Positions 25,444 to 35,332 of a stretch of 64,000 nucleotides of DNA are shown in pieces. Location of the stretch: positions 62,001 to 126,000 of the forward strand of contig NZ_FOVZ01000005.1 of assembly GCF_900115295.1 (NCBI RefSeq), read 5' to 3'. The notes under the pieces are model-generated. The model worked only from the letters and a program-made list of their open reading frames with translations. It made no database searches and was not told the DNA's origin. Both the position numbers and the translations under genes were made by a program. How positions within the stretch are numbered: the stretch's first letter is position 1; every line of letters starts with the position of its first letter. This DNA is from Sphingomonas sp. OK281. Its GTDB lineage: Bacteria > Pseudomonadota > Alphaproteobacteria > Sphingomonadales > Sphingomonadaceae.

Positions 25444-26547
25444 TCAGGCCCGAACATCGCCGCCGCCGAAGACGATCTGGTTGCGAGCGGCCGGGTCGAA
25501 CAGGCCGTACACAAACGGGAGGTGCCCACCGCTCACCGCATCGAGCGCGGTACGGTGCTCCGGCAACAGGCGAAGACTCAGCGCTTCGACATTGTCGGTC
25601 ACTTGCTCTGGCCGGCTTACCCCGATCAACGTCGATGCGACGTCTGGCTGCCCGACCACCCAGGACAGTGCGACGCGCGCTGGCGTCTCGCCCGATTCCG
25701 CTGCGACGCGTTTCAGTACGTCGAGGATTTGCCAGTTGCGCTCGGTGAACAGTGTGTCACCGAACGGGTTGTCGCCATCGAGCCGCTTGTCGTCGACGGG
25801 GCGCGCCGTGTCGTCCCGCCCTGCCTGGTTGGGGACGCCACCGGTTCGCTTCGGACCGGCCTCGACGGTCGCGCGGTCATACTTGCCGGTCAGCAGGCCA
25901 TAGGCGAGGGGGCTCCAGGGAATGAGGCCCATGCCCGCCGACCGTGCGAGCGGCAGATGCTCGGCCTCGACCCCGCGTTCGACCAGCGAGTAGAAATACT
26001 GCAGCCCGATCGGCGCCGGATCACCCTGGACCCGCGCGAGAGTAGCGAGTTCGGCGACATACCAGGCAGGGCTGTTGGATATACCCCAGTAGCGGATCTT
26101 GCCCGCGGCGACGAGCGCGGTCATCGTCCGTAGCAGTTCCTCGGCGGGGGTGACGCCGTCCCAGACATGCACCCAGTACAGGTCGATGAAGTCCGTCCGG
26201 AGGCGGCGAAGCGATCCTTCGACAGACGCCAACAGGTGGCGCGCGCCATTGCCGCCCGCATGATAGCCCCGGCCAGTCGCAAACCCGGATTTCGTCGCGA
26301 TGACGATCCGCTCGCGCGACGACTGCGCGGCGACGAACGCGCCGACCATCTCTTCCGATCGCCCACCGGCGTAGACGTCGGCGGTATCGACGAAATTGCC
26401 GCCCAGGTCGGTATAGCGATCGAACACCGCTCGGCTGCCGCTCTCGTCCAGCCCCCATCGCGGCGTACCGAAGGTCATCGTCCCGAGGGCCAGCGGGCTG
26501 ACGAGCAGGCCGGATCGGCCGAGCGGGCGATAGGTGTCGAGCTTCAT
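25444..26547 (-). CDS. Aldo/keto reductase (Tas-like)
   Basis: The 367-residue TIM-barrel reductase has the catalytic Asp and Tyr in NFVDTADVYAGGRSEEMVG, Lys in VIATKSGF and His in DLYWVHVWD. Cofactor residues are in WGISNS and in TLIGVSRPEQVTDN. Length and the insert after LTGKYDR match NADP-dependent oxidoreductases of the Tas/AKR12-14 type. It starts at ATG 26547 and is divergent from a LysR gene 95 bases away, its probable regulator. Confidence 0.9.
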   Translation of the reverse strand: MKLDTYRPLGRSGLLVSPLALGTMTFGTPRWGLDESGSRAVFDRYTDLGGNFVDTADVYAGGRSEEMVGAFVAAQSSRERIVIATKSGFATGRGYHAGGNGARHLLASVEGSLRRLRTDFIDLYWVHVWDGVTPAEELLRTMTALVAAGKIRYWGISNSPAWYVAELATLARVQGDPAPIGLQYFYSLVERGVEAEHLPLARSAGMGLIPWSPLAYGLLTGKYDRATVEAGPKRTGGVPNQAGRDDTARPVDDKRLDGDNPFGDTLFTERNWQILDVLKRVAAESGETPARVALSWVVGQPDVASTLIGVSRPEQVTDNVEALSLRLLPEHRTALDAVSGGHLPFVYGLFDPAARNQIVFGGGDVRA

Positions 26548-26642
26548 GATGGCATCCTGCAATGTGTCGCCTGCAAATGGACGCTGGACAGCCGGAGGAT
26601 TAGATCGTCTGCAACGCATGGGTTGCTGAAGGATGTTCAGGA

Positions 26643-27530
26643 ATGGATCGTGATCTCTGGTCCGGCCTCGCGGTTTTCGAAACGATCGTCGAGGCCGGCA
26701 GCTTTGCCCGAGCGGCAACGCGCCTTGGGGTGTCGGCGTCCGCGTTGAGCCATGCGATGCGGTCGCTGGAGACGAAACTGGGTGTTCGGTTGCTCGACCG
26801 TACCACTCGGTCGCTGGCACCGACGCCCGCCGGAGAGGAATTGCTCGCACGGCTGAGACCGGCGATAGCCTCGGTCACGAGCGCGCTGGAGGGGCTGGAC
26901 CGCGCCCGCGATCGACCGGCGGGGCGTATCCGGGTCAGTGCGCACCGGGTCGCGGCGGTGTATGCTATCCTGCCGCGGCTAGCCGATTTTGCGCGCGCTT
27001 TCCCCGACGTCGCCGTCGAACTCGTGGTCGACGACGGGTTCGTCGATATCGTCGCCGACCGCTTCGATTGCGGGGTGCGGCATGCGCAGACGTTGCAAGC
27101 CGACATGATATCGGTCCGGATCAGCGCGGCCGTGCCGCTCGTCTTCGTCGCTGCCCCGGCCTATCTCGCCGAGCGTGCCGCGCCCGTCGATCCCGACGAT
27201 CTCGCCCATCACCGGTGCCTGTGTTACCGGTACACGTCGTCCGGTGTCGTCCACCGATGGACCTTCGAGCGGGATGGCCGGACGTTGGAACGGTCGGTCC
27301 GCGGCGATTTCATCACCAACGACATCGACGTCATGCGCGATGCCGCGCTCGCAGGGTTGGGCGTTACCTGCCTTCCACTGCCACATGCCGCGCTACAACT
27401 GGAGGACGGCACGCTGGTCGAGGTGCTGGCCGGCTGGGCACCCACCTTGGCTCCAAACCACCTTTATTATCCCAACAAGCGGCAACCTACTGCTGCCTTT
27501 CGTGCTTTCGTCGCAGCGATGCGCGTGTGA
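26643..27530 (+). CDS. LysR-family transcriptional regulator
   Basis: This 295-residue LysR-type protein has the helix-turn-helix AVFETIVEAGSFARAATRLGVSASALSHAMRSLETKLGVRLLDRTTRSLAPT and an effector domain starting PAGRIRVSAHRVAAV. The segment before the start contains GCAAC-N6-GTTGC (in the 95-base divergent spacer), a possible binding site. It probably controls the divergent aldo/keto reductase. Confidence 0.9.
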   Translation: MDRDLWSGLAVFETIVEAGSFARAATRLGVSASALSHAMRSLETKLGVRLLDRTTRSLAPTPAGEELLARLRPAIASVTSALEGLDRARDRPAGRIRVSAHRVAAVYAILPRLADFARAFPDVAVELVVDDGFVDIVADRFDCGVRHAQTLQADMISVRISAAVPLVFVAAPAYLAERAAPVDPDDLAHHRCLCYRYTSSGVVHRWTFERDGRTLERSVRGDFITNDIDVMRDAALAGLGVTCLPLPHAALQLEDGTLVEVLAGWAPTLAPNHLYYPNKRQPTAAFRAFVAAMRV

Positions 27531-27665
27531 ACGACCTCCCGGGTGCAGGGCCCATGTTGCAAACGACCATGGTTGGATGCTTGGTTACCACCGAATGCGA
27601 TGCGGGCCTGCTGAGGCACCAGCCGATTGACGACCTCCCCACGGCTCCGGCACTTTATGTCACCG

Positions 27666-28622
27666 TCAGGTCAATCGATCGCGAATCCATGACGCCCCGT
27701 CCTGGATCGCCTGACGAGCGATAGGGGCGATCGACATCGCTTCGAGAAAGCTGTGGGTCGCGCCGGGATAGACCGTTTGGCAGCCCCGGTTACCGGCAGA
27801 CCGGAGACGCTCCGCGAGTGCAAAGCTCTGTTCCGCCAGCACGTCGAGCGCCGGAATTATCATCATCATTGGCGGTAAGCCTGACACGTCGCTTGCCGAT
27901 AGCGGGCAGGCGTAGGGATCCTCGCATTGCTCTGCCGAGACGAGGTATTGGTCGAAGAAATAGCGCATGTCCGCCTGGGTAAGGAGCGCATGCGGGCCGC
28001 CATACGCGGCCTCCGCCGCGTCGGACACGTCGCCCGAAAACGCACCGTAATTCGAGAGTATGCAACGTATTGCCGAGTTCTTGTCGGCGTCGCGCACTCT
28101 CATGCATGTCGCCAGAGCCAGGTTCGCGCCCGCCGAGTCTCCACCGATCGCCATGCGCGCCGCGTCGATGCCGAGTTCGGTGCCGTGCCCGCCCAGCCAG
28201 TCGACCAGCGCGACGATATGGTCGAGCGCGACCGGATACTTCGCTTCCGGCGACAACGGGTAGTCGATCCCGACCACGACGAACTGCCCGGCGTCGGCGT
28301 ATTCGCGCATCAGCCGGTCGTGCGTATCGAGGCTGAAGAAGACGAAACCCCCGCCGTGGATGTAGAGAAGCGCGGGCGCATCTTCTGCGGCAACGCCGTC
28401 GGGACGGTAGATCCGCAACCGAAGCGCGCCCGCACCGGTGTCGATCTCGACGTCGCGGGTCTGGCGCATGACCGGTCCGCCGACCGTCCAGCGTGCACGC
28501 ACCAGTTCGGCGACCTGACGTGCCTCTGCCGTCGGCAGCTGGTCGAGCGGCGGATGCCGGCTCCAGTCCTCGCGCAGGATGTCGGTAAAGACGCGGATAT
28601 CGGGATCGAGCCGGTCGTCCAT
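27666..28622 (-). CDS. HSL-family esterase/lipase
   Basis: The 318-residue protein is a hormone-sensitive-lipase-type alpha/beta hydrolase. It has the oxyanion motif HGGGF (89-93), YPLSPEAKYP, the nucleophile Ser163 in GDSAG, the acid in a PALDVLAEQ segment, and the histidine in GATHSF. No signal peptide is seen, so it is probably cytoplasmic. It follows the S9 peptidase by nine bases and is the last gene of the TonB receptor operon. The substrate is probably a small ester or amide released from the imported compound. Confidence 0.92.
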   Translation of the reverse strand: MDDRLDPDIRVFTDILREDWSRHPPLDQLPTAEARQVAELVRARWTVGGPVMRQTRDVEIDTGAGALRLRIYRPDGVAAEDAPALLYIHGGGFVFFSLDTHDRLMREYADAGQFVVVGIDYPLSPEAKYPVALDHIVALVDWLGGHGTELGIDAARMAIGGDSAGANLALATCMRVRDADKNSAIRCILSNYGAFSGDVSDAAEAAYGGPHALLTQADMRYFFDQYLVSAEQCEDPYACPLSASDVSGLPPMMMIIPALDVLAEQSFALAERLRSAGNRGCQTVYPGATHSFLEAMSIAPIARQAIQDGASWIRDRLT

Positions 28623-28631
28623 GATCGTGTC

Positions 28632-30707
28632 CTAGAGGTGCGCGTCGAACCAGGCCAGCACCCGGCGCTGGATGTCGGCCTGATGCTCGGGTTCGTGGAA
28701 CCAGTGCGGCTCGCGCGGATAGCGGACCATCTCGGCGGGCTTTCCCAGTAGCTTCAGGCCGCGGTAGAATTCGAGGCCGAGCGTGACGGGTACGCGCGTG
28801 TCCTGTTCGCCGTGCAGGACGAGCACGGGCGTATGGACGTGATCGAGCAACCGGACCGACGACACGCCGTCGAGATCGGCGAGATGCGCGGACGGCTCGC
28901 CGAAATAGCCGGTGGTGAAGTCGGGCGTGTCGGTGATCCGCGCCATCGCGGTCATGTCCGTCGGACCGGCACCGACGACCGCCGCCTTGAAGCGGTCGCC
29001 GTGCGTGACCGCCCAGGCCGACAGGAACCCGCCATAGCTCCAGCCGCCGATGCCGAGACGTGCTGGGTCGGCGATCTTCCGTGCGACGAGCATGTCGACG
29101 CCGTCGAGCACATCCTGATAATCCATCCCGCCCCAGTCGTTGCCGACCGCACGCGCGAACGCCGTACCCTGGCCGTCCGAGCCGCGCGGATTGGGCAGCA
29201 GCACCGCATAGCCGTGCGTGGCGAGCATCTGCGCCCATTCGTGCCAGCTGCCGAGCCATCCCGACCACCATGCCCATTCGGGTCCGCCATGGATCTGGAC
29301 GACGGTCTTGATCGGCGTGCCGGGGACGTAGCCGGGCGGCGTGACGAGGACGCCGTGGATCGCCTTGCCGTCGCGGCTGTTGGTCCAGGAGATCTGGCGG
29401 ACCTGGCCGAGCTTCCAGGTCGCGACCTGCGGGTTGATCGTCGTGACCGGGCGGACGCGCGCGCCGTCGATCGTCCAGACGTCGGCGGGGCGGTCGGGGG
29501 TCGAAAGCGAGACCGCGAGACGGCGTCCGTCACGGCTTGCGGTGATGTCGGAGGCTTCGCCGTCCAGCTGTGCCAGCGGCGTGACGCGTCCAGTCCCGCG
29601 CGCGATCCGGACGAGCTTGGATCGGGTCTGTTCGAACGACAGCGCGACGATCGAGCGACTGTCCGCCGACCATCGGACCTGGGTCAACAAACCGGGGTGA
29701 TCGTCTGCCAATGCCGACAGCATGTCGGTCGTGAGGTCGTACACGCGCGCGCCGATGCCGATGAAACCCGGCGTGCGGATTTCGGAACCGAGGATCGCGG
29801 TGCCGTCGGGAGACCAGAGCGGACCCTCGGCGGCGTGTTCGATCAGCGTCTTGCCGACCGTGCCGCTGATCGGATCGAACAGCGCGATGCGGGAATGATA
29901 GAAATACTCGTTGATCGCGGTCGTGTCGGTCACCCGGACAGCCATCCGCTTGCCGTCCGGCGACCACGCCATGTTGCTGACGCTGACGTTGGCCGGTGAA
30001 ACACGCCGTGCCGCGTGACTGGCGAGGTCGAGGATCCAGAGCCGCGTCACGTGGCGGGTCTTGTCCATCTCGACCCAGTCGCGCTTGGCGGCGCGATCGG
30101 CCTTTTCTGCGGGGGTATCGGGATCGGCGCTGAGGAAGGCGATCCTGGTCCCGTCGGGCGACCAGGCGAAGTCCGCGATGTCGCCCGGCAGCGCGGTGAG
30201 CGGTGTCGCTTCGCCGCCATCGCGCGCGATCACCCAGAGCTGCCGTGATGGTTCGCCGGATGCCGCCGGTGCGGTCGGCGGGGTCGCGTCGACCGGCGCG
30301 CCGGGACCGGCCGAGACATCCGGTTTGAACTCGAACCCGGTGTCCGCGCCACCCGACAGCGGGTTCTTGCGGTTCGAGAGAAACGCGATCGAGCTTCCGT
30401 CCGGCGACCAGCGCGGCGTATCGTCCGCACCGGCGCTAGTGACGAACCGCCGTGCGGGCGCGCTGCCGTCGGTCGGCACCGACCAGATCGTCCGCTGTTC
30501 GGGGCCGAAGGTCGCCATCTGCGGCTGGACGGTGAACAGGATGGTCCTGCCGTCGGGCGACATCTCGACATCGCGCATGTCGTGGAGCCGCATGATGTCG
30601 GCGGGCGCGATCGGCCCGCCCTTGTCCGCAGCAACAGGCGCGGCAGTCGGAGGAAGTGGCGCTGCGCCGGCCAGCAACAGTGCCAGCGCCGGAAGCGTCC
30701 AGGGCAT
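28632..30707 (-). CDS. Secreted S9 family prolyl oligopeptidase-like peptidase
   Basis: The 691-residue protein has a short signal peptide (residues 1-23), a seven-bladed propeller built from WSPDG-type repeats (for example RWSPDGSSIAFLS, AWSPDGTRIAFLS, MAWSPDGKRMAV), and a C-terminal peptidase S9 domain. Catalytic residues are Ser557 in GWSYGG, Asp636 in HGEQDTRVP and His668 in REPHWF. These enzymes cleave short peptides, often as dipeptidyl or acylaminoacyl peptidases, in the periplasm. It lies 14 bases after the TonB receptor gene and nine before the esterase gene. Confidence 0.93.
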   Translation of the reverse strand: MPWTLPALALLLAGAAPLPPTAAPVAADKGGPIAPADIMRLHDMRDVEMSPDGRTILFTVQPQMATFGPEQRTIWSVPTDGSAPARRFVTSAGADDTPRWSPDGSSIAFLSNRKNPLSGGADTGFEFKPDVSAGPGAPVDATPPTAPAASGEPSRQLWVIARDGGEATPLTALPGDIADFAWSPDGTRIAFLSADPDTPAEKADRAAKRDWVEMDKTRHVTRLWILDLASHAARRVSPANVSVSNMAWSPDGKRMAVRVTDTTAINEYFYHSRIALFDPISGTVGKTLIEHAAEGPLWSPDGTAILGSEIRTPGFIGIGARVYDLTTDMLSALADDHPGLLTQVRWSADSRSIVALSFEQTRSKLVRIARGTGRVTPLAQLDGEASDITASRDGRRLAVSLSTPDRPADVWTIDGARVRPVTTINPQVATWKLGQVRQISWTNSRDGKAIHGVLVTPPGYVPGTPIKTVVQIHGGPEWAWWSGWLGSWHEWAQMLATHGYAVLLPNPRGSDGQGTAFARAVGNDWGGMDYQDVLDGVDMLVARKIADPARLGIGGWSYGGFLSAWAVTHGDRFKAAVVGAGPTDMTAMARITDTPDFTTGYFGEPSAHLADLDGVSSVRLLDHVHTPVLVLHGEQDTRVPVTLGLEFYRGLKLLGKPAEMVRYPREPHWFHEPEHQADIQRRVLAWFDAHL

Positions 30708-30721
30708 GCGATACCGCACCC

Positions 30722-33004
30722 TCAGAACCCGATGTCGACGCGGAGGCCGTAGGTACGCGGCCGGATGATCGAATAGGCTGGGGCGACCTGATCGGTGAAC
30801 GGCGCATTGAGAACGCCGCGCTTGTCGAGCACGTTGTTGACGAACCCGAGCAACCGGACGCGCTCCATCACCGTGACCGAGGCGCGTGCGTCGAACTGGT
30901 TGAAATTCCCCCGCGTGTTGGTGTTGCCGAACGCGACGGGGGCGGACGAGATGTAGCGATGCGCGATCTCGAACGTCGGTGCCAGTTTGACGTCGGGCAG
31001 GTCGAGCACGAGATTGTTCGCGATCGCCCATTTCGACGACCCCGGCAACGTCGTCCCCGAGGCATAGCCGCCGCCGACCGCGAAACTGTCCGGCAACAGG
31101 CTGGTGAGTTGCGCATCCTGATAGGTGACGTTCGAGCTGAACGTCAGCGCCCTGGTCAGCTTGACGGTCCCCGAGAACTCGACACCGCCGATGTTCGCGC
31201 TGCCGGCGTTGGTGACGTAGGAATAATAGCTTGGACCCGGCCCGAACAGCCGCGCCTGGATGTTCTTCCAGTCGATCGTGAACACCGTGGCGTCGAGCAG
31301 GATCCGGTTGTCGAACAGGCCGAACTTCACGCCCGCCTCGTAATTGTCGACCGTGTCGCTGTTATAGGCGGACGGGATTGCTGCGAGCAGTCCGGCATTG
31401 GGATTGATCCCGCCGACTCGGAAGCCTTTCGAATAGGTCGCGTAGGCGAGGAAGCCGGGGACCGGGCGGAACGAGATCGTCGCTTTTGGCGTGAAGCCGT
31501 CCTCCTTCTGGTCGACGCTGCCGGTCGAGCCGACCGGCGTATAGCCGCCCGGATAGCCGCCGAGCGCGCCGGCCTGGTTGGTGACGGTCGCCTTGGCACG
31601 CGTGTCGTAATAGCGGCCGCCGACCGAGATCTCGAACTGCTCGACCGGCCGCCACGAGAGTTCGCCGAAGATGCCAAGATCGGTGTTGAGCGTATCCGAG
31701 ACATAGCCGTAGAGGCGGTCGTTGGGCGTCAACTGCGTTCCGCTGAAGCCGCCGAACAATGCCGGATTGGCGTTGATGAAGGCGCCGGCACCCTGCTGGA
31801 AGATCTGGTCGTAGCTGAACTTCTTCGCGTGCAGATAGCTTGCGCCGATCAGCCAGCGGACCGGGCCGTTGCCCGCGGATGCGAGACGCGCCTCGACCTG
31901 CTTGATGTTGGCGGTCGCGTCGCCGAGCGAATAGGCGGCAGCCTCGCCGGTCGTGACGCCGGTGACATAGGCATAGGGGTAGGAGAAGATTGTCGTGTTC
32001 TTCTTCTTGTCGACCGAGCCGAACACCGTGAAGTTCGCGAACCCGAGATCCTGGTCGAGGCGCAGGGAGTTGAGGAAGAAGCTCGTCTTCTGCGGCTCCT
32101 CGCGCGCCGATACCCGCGTCAGCGAATCCAGCGAGGTCAGGTAGGTCTGGTCGGACAGCTTGCTCTGCTGGTAGGTCGCCAGATACGTGATCTTGGTCCC
32201 CTCGGCCGGCGTGAAGACGATCGATCCGCGCGCGCCGCGGGTGCGGAAATCGTTGCTGCCCTGGTTGCTGGTACCGGTATTGTCGAGATAGCCCGCATCA
32301 TAGCGTTGCAGCGCCATCACGCGCACCGCCAGCTTGTCCTTGATGATCGGCAGGTTGACCATGACCTTGCCGGCGTAGTTTAGGTCGCCGCTCGCGTTCT
32401 TGGTCGAGCCGATGAGGCCCTGTGCGGCGGCGTCGATCTTGGTCGGATCGGCGGTCTTGACGACGTAGTTGACGAGGCCGCCGAGCGTCGACGAACCGAA
32501 CAGCGTCCCCTGCGGTCCGCGCAACACCTCGACGCGGTCGAGATCGAAGGTGTCGACGTCGGGGATGCCGATCGGGAAGCCCGGCTCGACCAGTGGAATC
32601 TCGTTCAGGTAATAGCCGACCGTGGTCTGGCCCTGCTCGTGGTACGTGGTCGCGGCGATCCCGCGGATCACGACTTCCGAGATGCCCGGCTGATAATCAT
32701 TGAAGACGACCCCCGGCAGCCGCGCGATGTAGTCGGACAGGCTGTTGGCGTTCGCCTTGGCAAGCTGGTCGCCGGTCACCGCGCTGATCGGCATCGCGAC
32801 GTTGCGCAGCGATTCGTTGCGCTTGGTCGCGGTCACGACGATGTCGTCGGAGCTGTTCGTGACGGGCTCCGACGCGACCGGGTTGTCTGGCGACGCATTG
32901 CCGGGCGTGGTGACGCTGGCGACCTGCGCTGATGCAGGTGTCGCGGCCAGCCCGAGCGCTGCTGCGCTCACCAACGCCGTCGTAGTGAGAAACCGGTATG
33001 TCAT
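30722..33004 (-). CDS. TonB-dependent outer-membrane receptor
   Basis: The 760-residue receptor has a signal peptide (residues 1-26, ...ATPASAQ), a TonB-box/plug entry DDIVVTATKRNESLRNVAMPISAV, plug motifs DLDRVEVLRGPQGTLFGSSTLGGLVNYV, and a barrel ending YGLRVDIGF. It belongs to the FyuA/IroN-like group common in sphingomonads. It heads an operon with the S9 peptidase and esterase, so the ligand is probably a peptide or amide. Upstream lies the MocR regulator and an inverted repeat (33137-33160). Confidence 0.95.
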   Translation of the reverse strand: MTYRFLTTTALVSAAALGLAATPASAQVASVTTPGNASPDNPVASEPVTNSSDDIVVTATKRNESLRNVAMPISAVTGDQLAKANANSLSDYIARLPGVVFNDYQPGISEVVIRGIAATTYHEQGQTTVGYYLNEIPLVEPGFPIGIPDVDTFDLDRVEVLRGPQGTLFGSSTLGGLVNYVVKTADPTKIDAAAQGLIGSTKNASGDLNYAGKVMVNLPIIKDKLAVRVMALQRYDAGYLDNTGTSNQGSNDFRTRGARGSIVFTPAEGTKITYLATYQQSKLSDQTYLTSLDSLTRVSAREEPQKTSFFLNSLRLDQDLGFANFTVFGSVDKKKNTTIFSYPYAYVTGVTTGEAAAYSLGDATANIKQVEARLASAGNGPVRWLIGASYLHAKKFSYDQIFQQGAGAFINANPALFGGFSGTQLTPNDRLYGYVSDTLNTDLGIFGELSWRPVEQFEISVGGRYYDTRAKATVTNQAGALGGYPGGYTPVGSTGSVDQKEDGFTPKATISFRPVPGFLAYATYSKGFRVGGINPNAGLLAAIPSAYNSDTVDNYEAGVKFGLFDNRILLDATVFTIDWKNIQARLFGPGPSYYSYVTNAGSANIGGVEFSGTVKLTRALTFSSNVTYQDAQLTSLLPDSFAVGGGYASGTTLPGSSKWAIANNLVLDLPDVKLAPTFEIAHRYISSAPVAFGNTNTRGNFNQFDARASVTVMERVRLLGFVNNVLDKRGVLNAPFTDQVAPAYSIIRPRTYGLRVDIGF

Positions 33005-33136
33005 TAGCTCGCCCTCAATGCTCGGCGACCGGCACCTCTGGCGCCGTCCGCATCAAATTGCCCGAACCGTCCTGCGGCCATCTGCGGTCTTTTCGACCGT
33101 CGCGGCTCTGATCTTGAGAGAATAGGGTCCGCCCAA

Positions 33137-33160
33137 ACTGGAACCGTACAAACATCCAGT
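33137..33160. promoter_or_regulatory. Candidate MocR operator upstream of the TonB operon
   Basis: ACTGGA-N12-TCCAGT begins two bases after the mocR stop codon and lies about 130 bases upstream of the TonB receptor start. MocR regulators usually bind next to the genes they control, so this is the best visible site. Confidence 0.4.
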
Positions 33161-33161
33161 C

Positions 33162-34679
33162 CTATGATGCCGACGGGACCAAGGTGTGGGACTCTCCGGC
33201 GCTGGTCCCGGTGGGGTGGATGCCGCCTGCCGCGGCCAGCGAGGTCAGCGCGCGCACCGCTTGGGCTTCGGTCAGGCTGGCAAAGCCGAGCCGCAGCCCG
33301 CGTGGCGCGTCGTCCGTAGTCGCGAACGACGCCGACGTGGCGAGGCTGAGGCCGTGGGCGGGGGCGCCGGCCTCGATACGGTCGAGCAACGCGGGATCGG
33401 CGAACCGCAGCCAAAAGGCGAGGCCGCCATCGGGGACGCGGTAGTCGATCGCGGCGCCGAACGTCGCGGCGAGCGCTTGGTCGAACGCGGTACGCCGTTT
33501 CGCATAGACCTGCGTCGCGCGGCGGGCATGGCGGCGGAGTTCGCCTTCGACAATCAGGTCCGCCGCGGCATCCTCGGTCAGCGTGTTGCCCATCCCGTCG
33601 GTCAGCGAGACGCCGTGCGCCACCGCATCGATGAACGCGCTGGGGGCGGCGATATAGCCGACCCGCAACGCCGGCAGCAGCAGCTTGGACAGCGAGCCGA
33701 CGTAGATCACGCGGCCGGGGGCATAGCTCGCCATCGGCAGCAGCGGCTGCGATTCGAAATGGAACTCGTGGTCGTAATCGTCCTCGATCACCGCGAAGCC
33801 GAATTGCCGCGCGAGTTCGAGCACGCGCAGCCGGCGTTCGGGGCGCAGCGCGACGGTGGTCGGGAACTGGTGATGCGGCGTGAGGAAGATCGCGCGGACG
33901 CGGTGCTTGCGACAGGCGCGCTCGATCGCCTCGACATCCGCGCCGTTCTCGTCGAGCCCGACCGGGACGATGTTGGCGCCGAGATCGGTGAACGCGGCGA
34001 CCGCGGGTTCGTAGGTCAGCGCCTCGACGAGCACGGTATCGCCCGGTTGCAACAGCGTGCGCGCGGCGAGGTAGATGCCGTTCTGGCTGCCGCGCGTGAT
34101 GCAGATGTCGTCGGCGGTCACCGCGAGCCCGCGCTCGCCGCGCAGCATCGCCGCGACCGCCTCACGCAACCGGGGCGAGCCGCGTGGGTCGCGATATTGC
34201 AGCCGGTTGTCGCGGCTCGCGCGCTGTACCGCGGTCCGATACGCACGCGAGAGGATGTCGGCGGGAAACAGGCGACCGTCCGGTGCGCCCTCGTCGAGCT
34301 TGATGCCCTTGCCCGGCGACAAAGCGAGCGATCGTTCGGGCGGCGCGCGGAAGCGGTATTCGGGCGCGGTGGTCGCGCTGGGCATCGACGGTCGCGGGGG
34401 TGGCCTCCGCACGTCGGTCGTCAATGCTGCGACGACCGTGCCGCGCGTGCCCTCCGATAGCAGCCAGCCTTGCGAGATCAGGTCCTCATAAGCGAGGACG
34501 ACGGTCTTGCGGTTGACGCCGAGGATCGTCGCGAGTTCGCGGCTGCTCGGCAGGAAGGCGCCGGGGGGCAGGCGGCCGCGTTCGATCTCGTGGATGATCG
34601 CGTGGACGATCTGGAGGTAGAGCGGCGTCCGCAACGCCGGATCGATCCGGCCCAGCGTGATCTTCCAGGGTCTCAGCAT
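33162..34679 (-). CDS. MocR-family (GntR-aminotransferase) regulator
   Basis: The 505-residue protein fuses a GntR winged helix (residues about 15-85, PLYLQIVHAIIHEIERGRLPPG, LGVNRKTVVLAYEDL) to a class I aminotransferase domain. The PLP lysine lies in SLSKLLLPALRVGY. MocR proteins use PLP with an amino acid or amine as effector. It lies directly upstream of the TonB/S9/esterase operon in the same direction. That position suggests control by an amino compound produced from the imported substrate. Confidence 0.92.
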   Translation of the reverse strand: MLRPWKITLGRIDPALRTPLYLQIVHAIIHEIERGRLPPGAFLPSSRELATILGVNRKTVVLAYEDLISQGWLLSEGTRGTVVAALTTDVRRPPPRPSMPSATTAPEYRFRAPPERSLALSPGKGIKLDEGAPDGRLFPADILSRAYRTAVQRASRDNRLQYRDPRGSPRLREAVAAMLRGERGLAVTADDICITRGSQNGIYLAARTLLQPGDTVLVEALTYEPAVAAFTDLGANIVPVGLDENGADVEAIERACRKHRVRAIFLTPHHQFPTTVALRPERRLRVLELARQFGFAVIEDDYDHEFHFESQPLLPMASYAPGRVIYVGSLSKLLLPALRVGYIAAPSAFIDAVAHGVSLTDGMGNTLTEDAAADLIVEGELRRHARRATQVYAKRRTAFDQALAATFGAAIDYRVPDGGLAFWLRFADPALLDRIEAGAPAHGLSLATSASFATTDDAPRGLRLGFASLTEAQAVRALTSLAAAGGIHPTGTSAGESHTLVPSAS

Positions 34680-34744
34680 TGGCCCGCTTTCCCGATCGTG
34701 GAGCGGTCAGCATAGGGGGCCAAGCCTCGACGGCAAGCCGCGTT

Positions 34745-35332
34745 CTATTCCCGCTTCGGTGCGAACCTCTGCATCCAGGACACGAGCGCCGTGTCGGGAT
34801 GCCGTTCGACGATCGCCGCGAACGTTTCGGGCGCCTCGTCCTGGCCGAGCTTGAAGCGACCGGACAGGCTGGTGACCTCGGCGCGAAAGGTGATGATCGC
34901 TGCAGCCATGCCGTCATAGCGTGCGCCGAGTTCGCGCGGCGTCCAGCGCTCCCCCTCCATCGCAAACGTCAGCGCGCCCAGCGCGTGATCCGTCTCGTCG
35001 GGCAGGAATGCGACCCGCGTTTCGATGACGAGTTGCGCGTAGTTCCAGGTCGGTCCCCAGTCGCGGCGGCCGGCATGTTCGGGCGAGACGTAGCCGTGCG
35101 GTCCGTTGACGAGGATCGTCGCGGACGGCGCCGCTACAAGGTGTGCGTGCAGCGGATTGCGCCGCCCCATGTGACCGAGCAGGTGCGTAAGCCGTCCGTC
35201 GGAATCATATTCGCCGAGCAGCGGGAGCAGGCTCGGCGGGGCCTGTCCCGGTGCCGTCACCCAGGCGAGCGGGTAGTCCGCGATCAGGTCGCGCACGTCG
35301 CTGGCGTCGAACGTCTCGAAAATCCCGGTCAT
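34745..35332 (-). CDS. PaiB-like FMN-binding protein
   Basis: The 195-residue protein matches the PaiB/FMN-binding negative regulator family: DLIADYPLAWVT, SLLPLLGEYDSDGRLTHLLGHMGRRNP, ILVNGPHGYVSPEHAG, WNYAQLVIETRV and SGRFKLGQDE (flavin-split-barrel fold). PaiB was described as a regulator in Bacillus, but biochemical function is uncertain. ATG 35332 has no good ribosome site of its own. It overlaps the stop of a 13-codon leader with a strong site, so translation is probably coupled. Confidence 0.85.
   Translation of the reverse strand: MTGIFETFDASDVRDLIADYPLAWVTAPGQAPPSLLPLLGEYDSDGRLTHLLGHMGRRNPLHAHLVAAPSATILVNGPHGYVSPEHAGRRDWGPTWNYAQLVIETRVAFLPDETDHALGALTFAMEGERWTPRELGARYDGMAAAIITFRAEVTSLSGRFKLGQDEAPETFAAIVERHPDTALVSWMQRFAPKRE

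Noticed and set aside
30656..32383. A 575-codon plus-strand frame opposite the second TonB receptor
   Set aside because: Composition is the same antisense artefact; the minus-strand receptor has full plug and barrel motifs.
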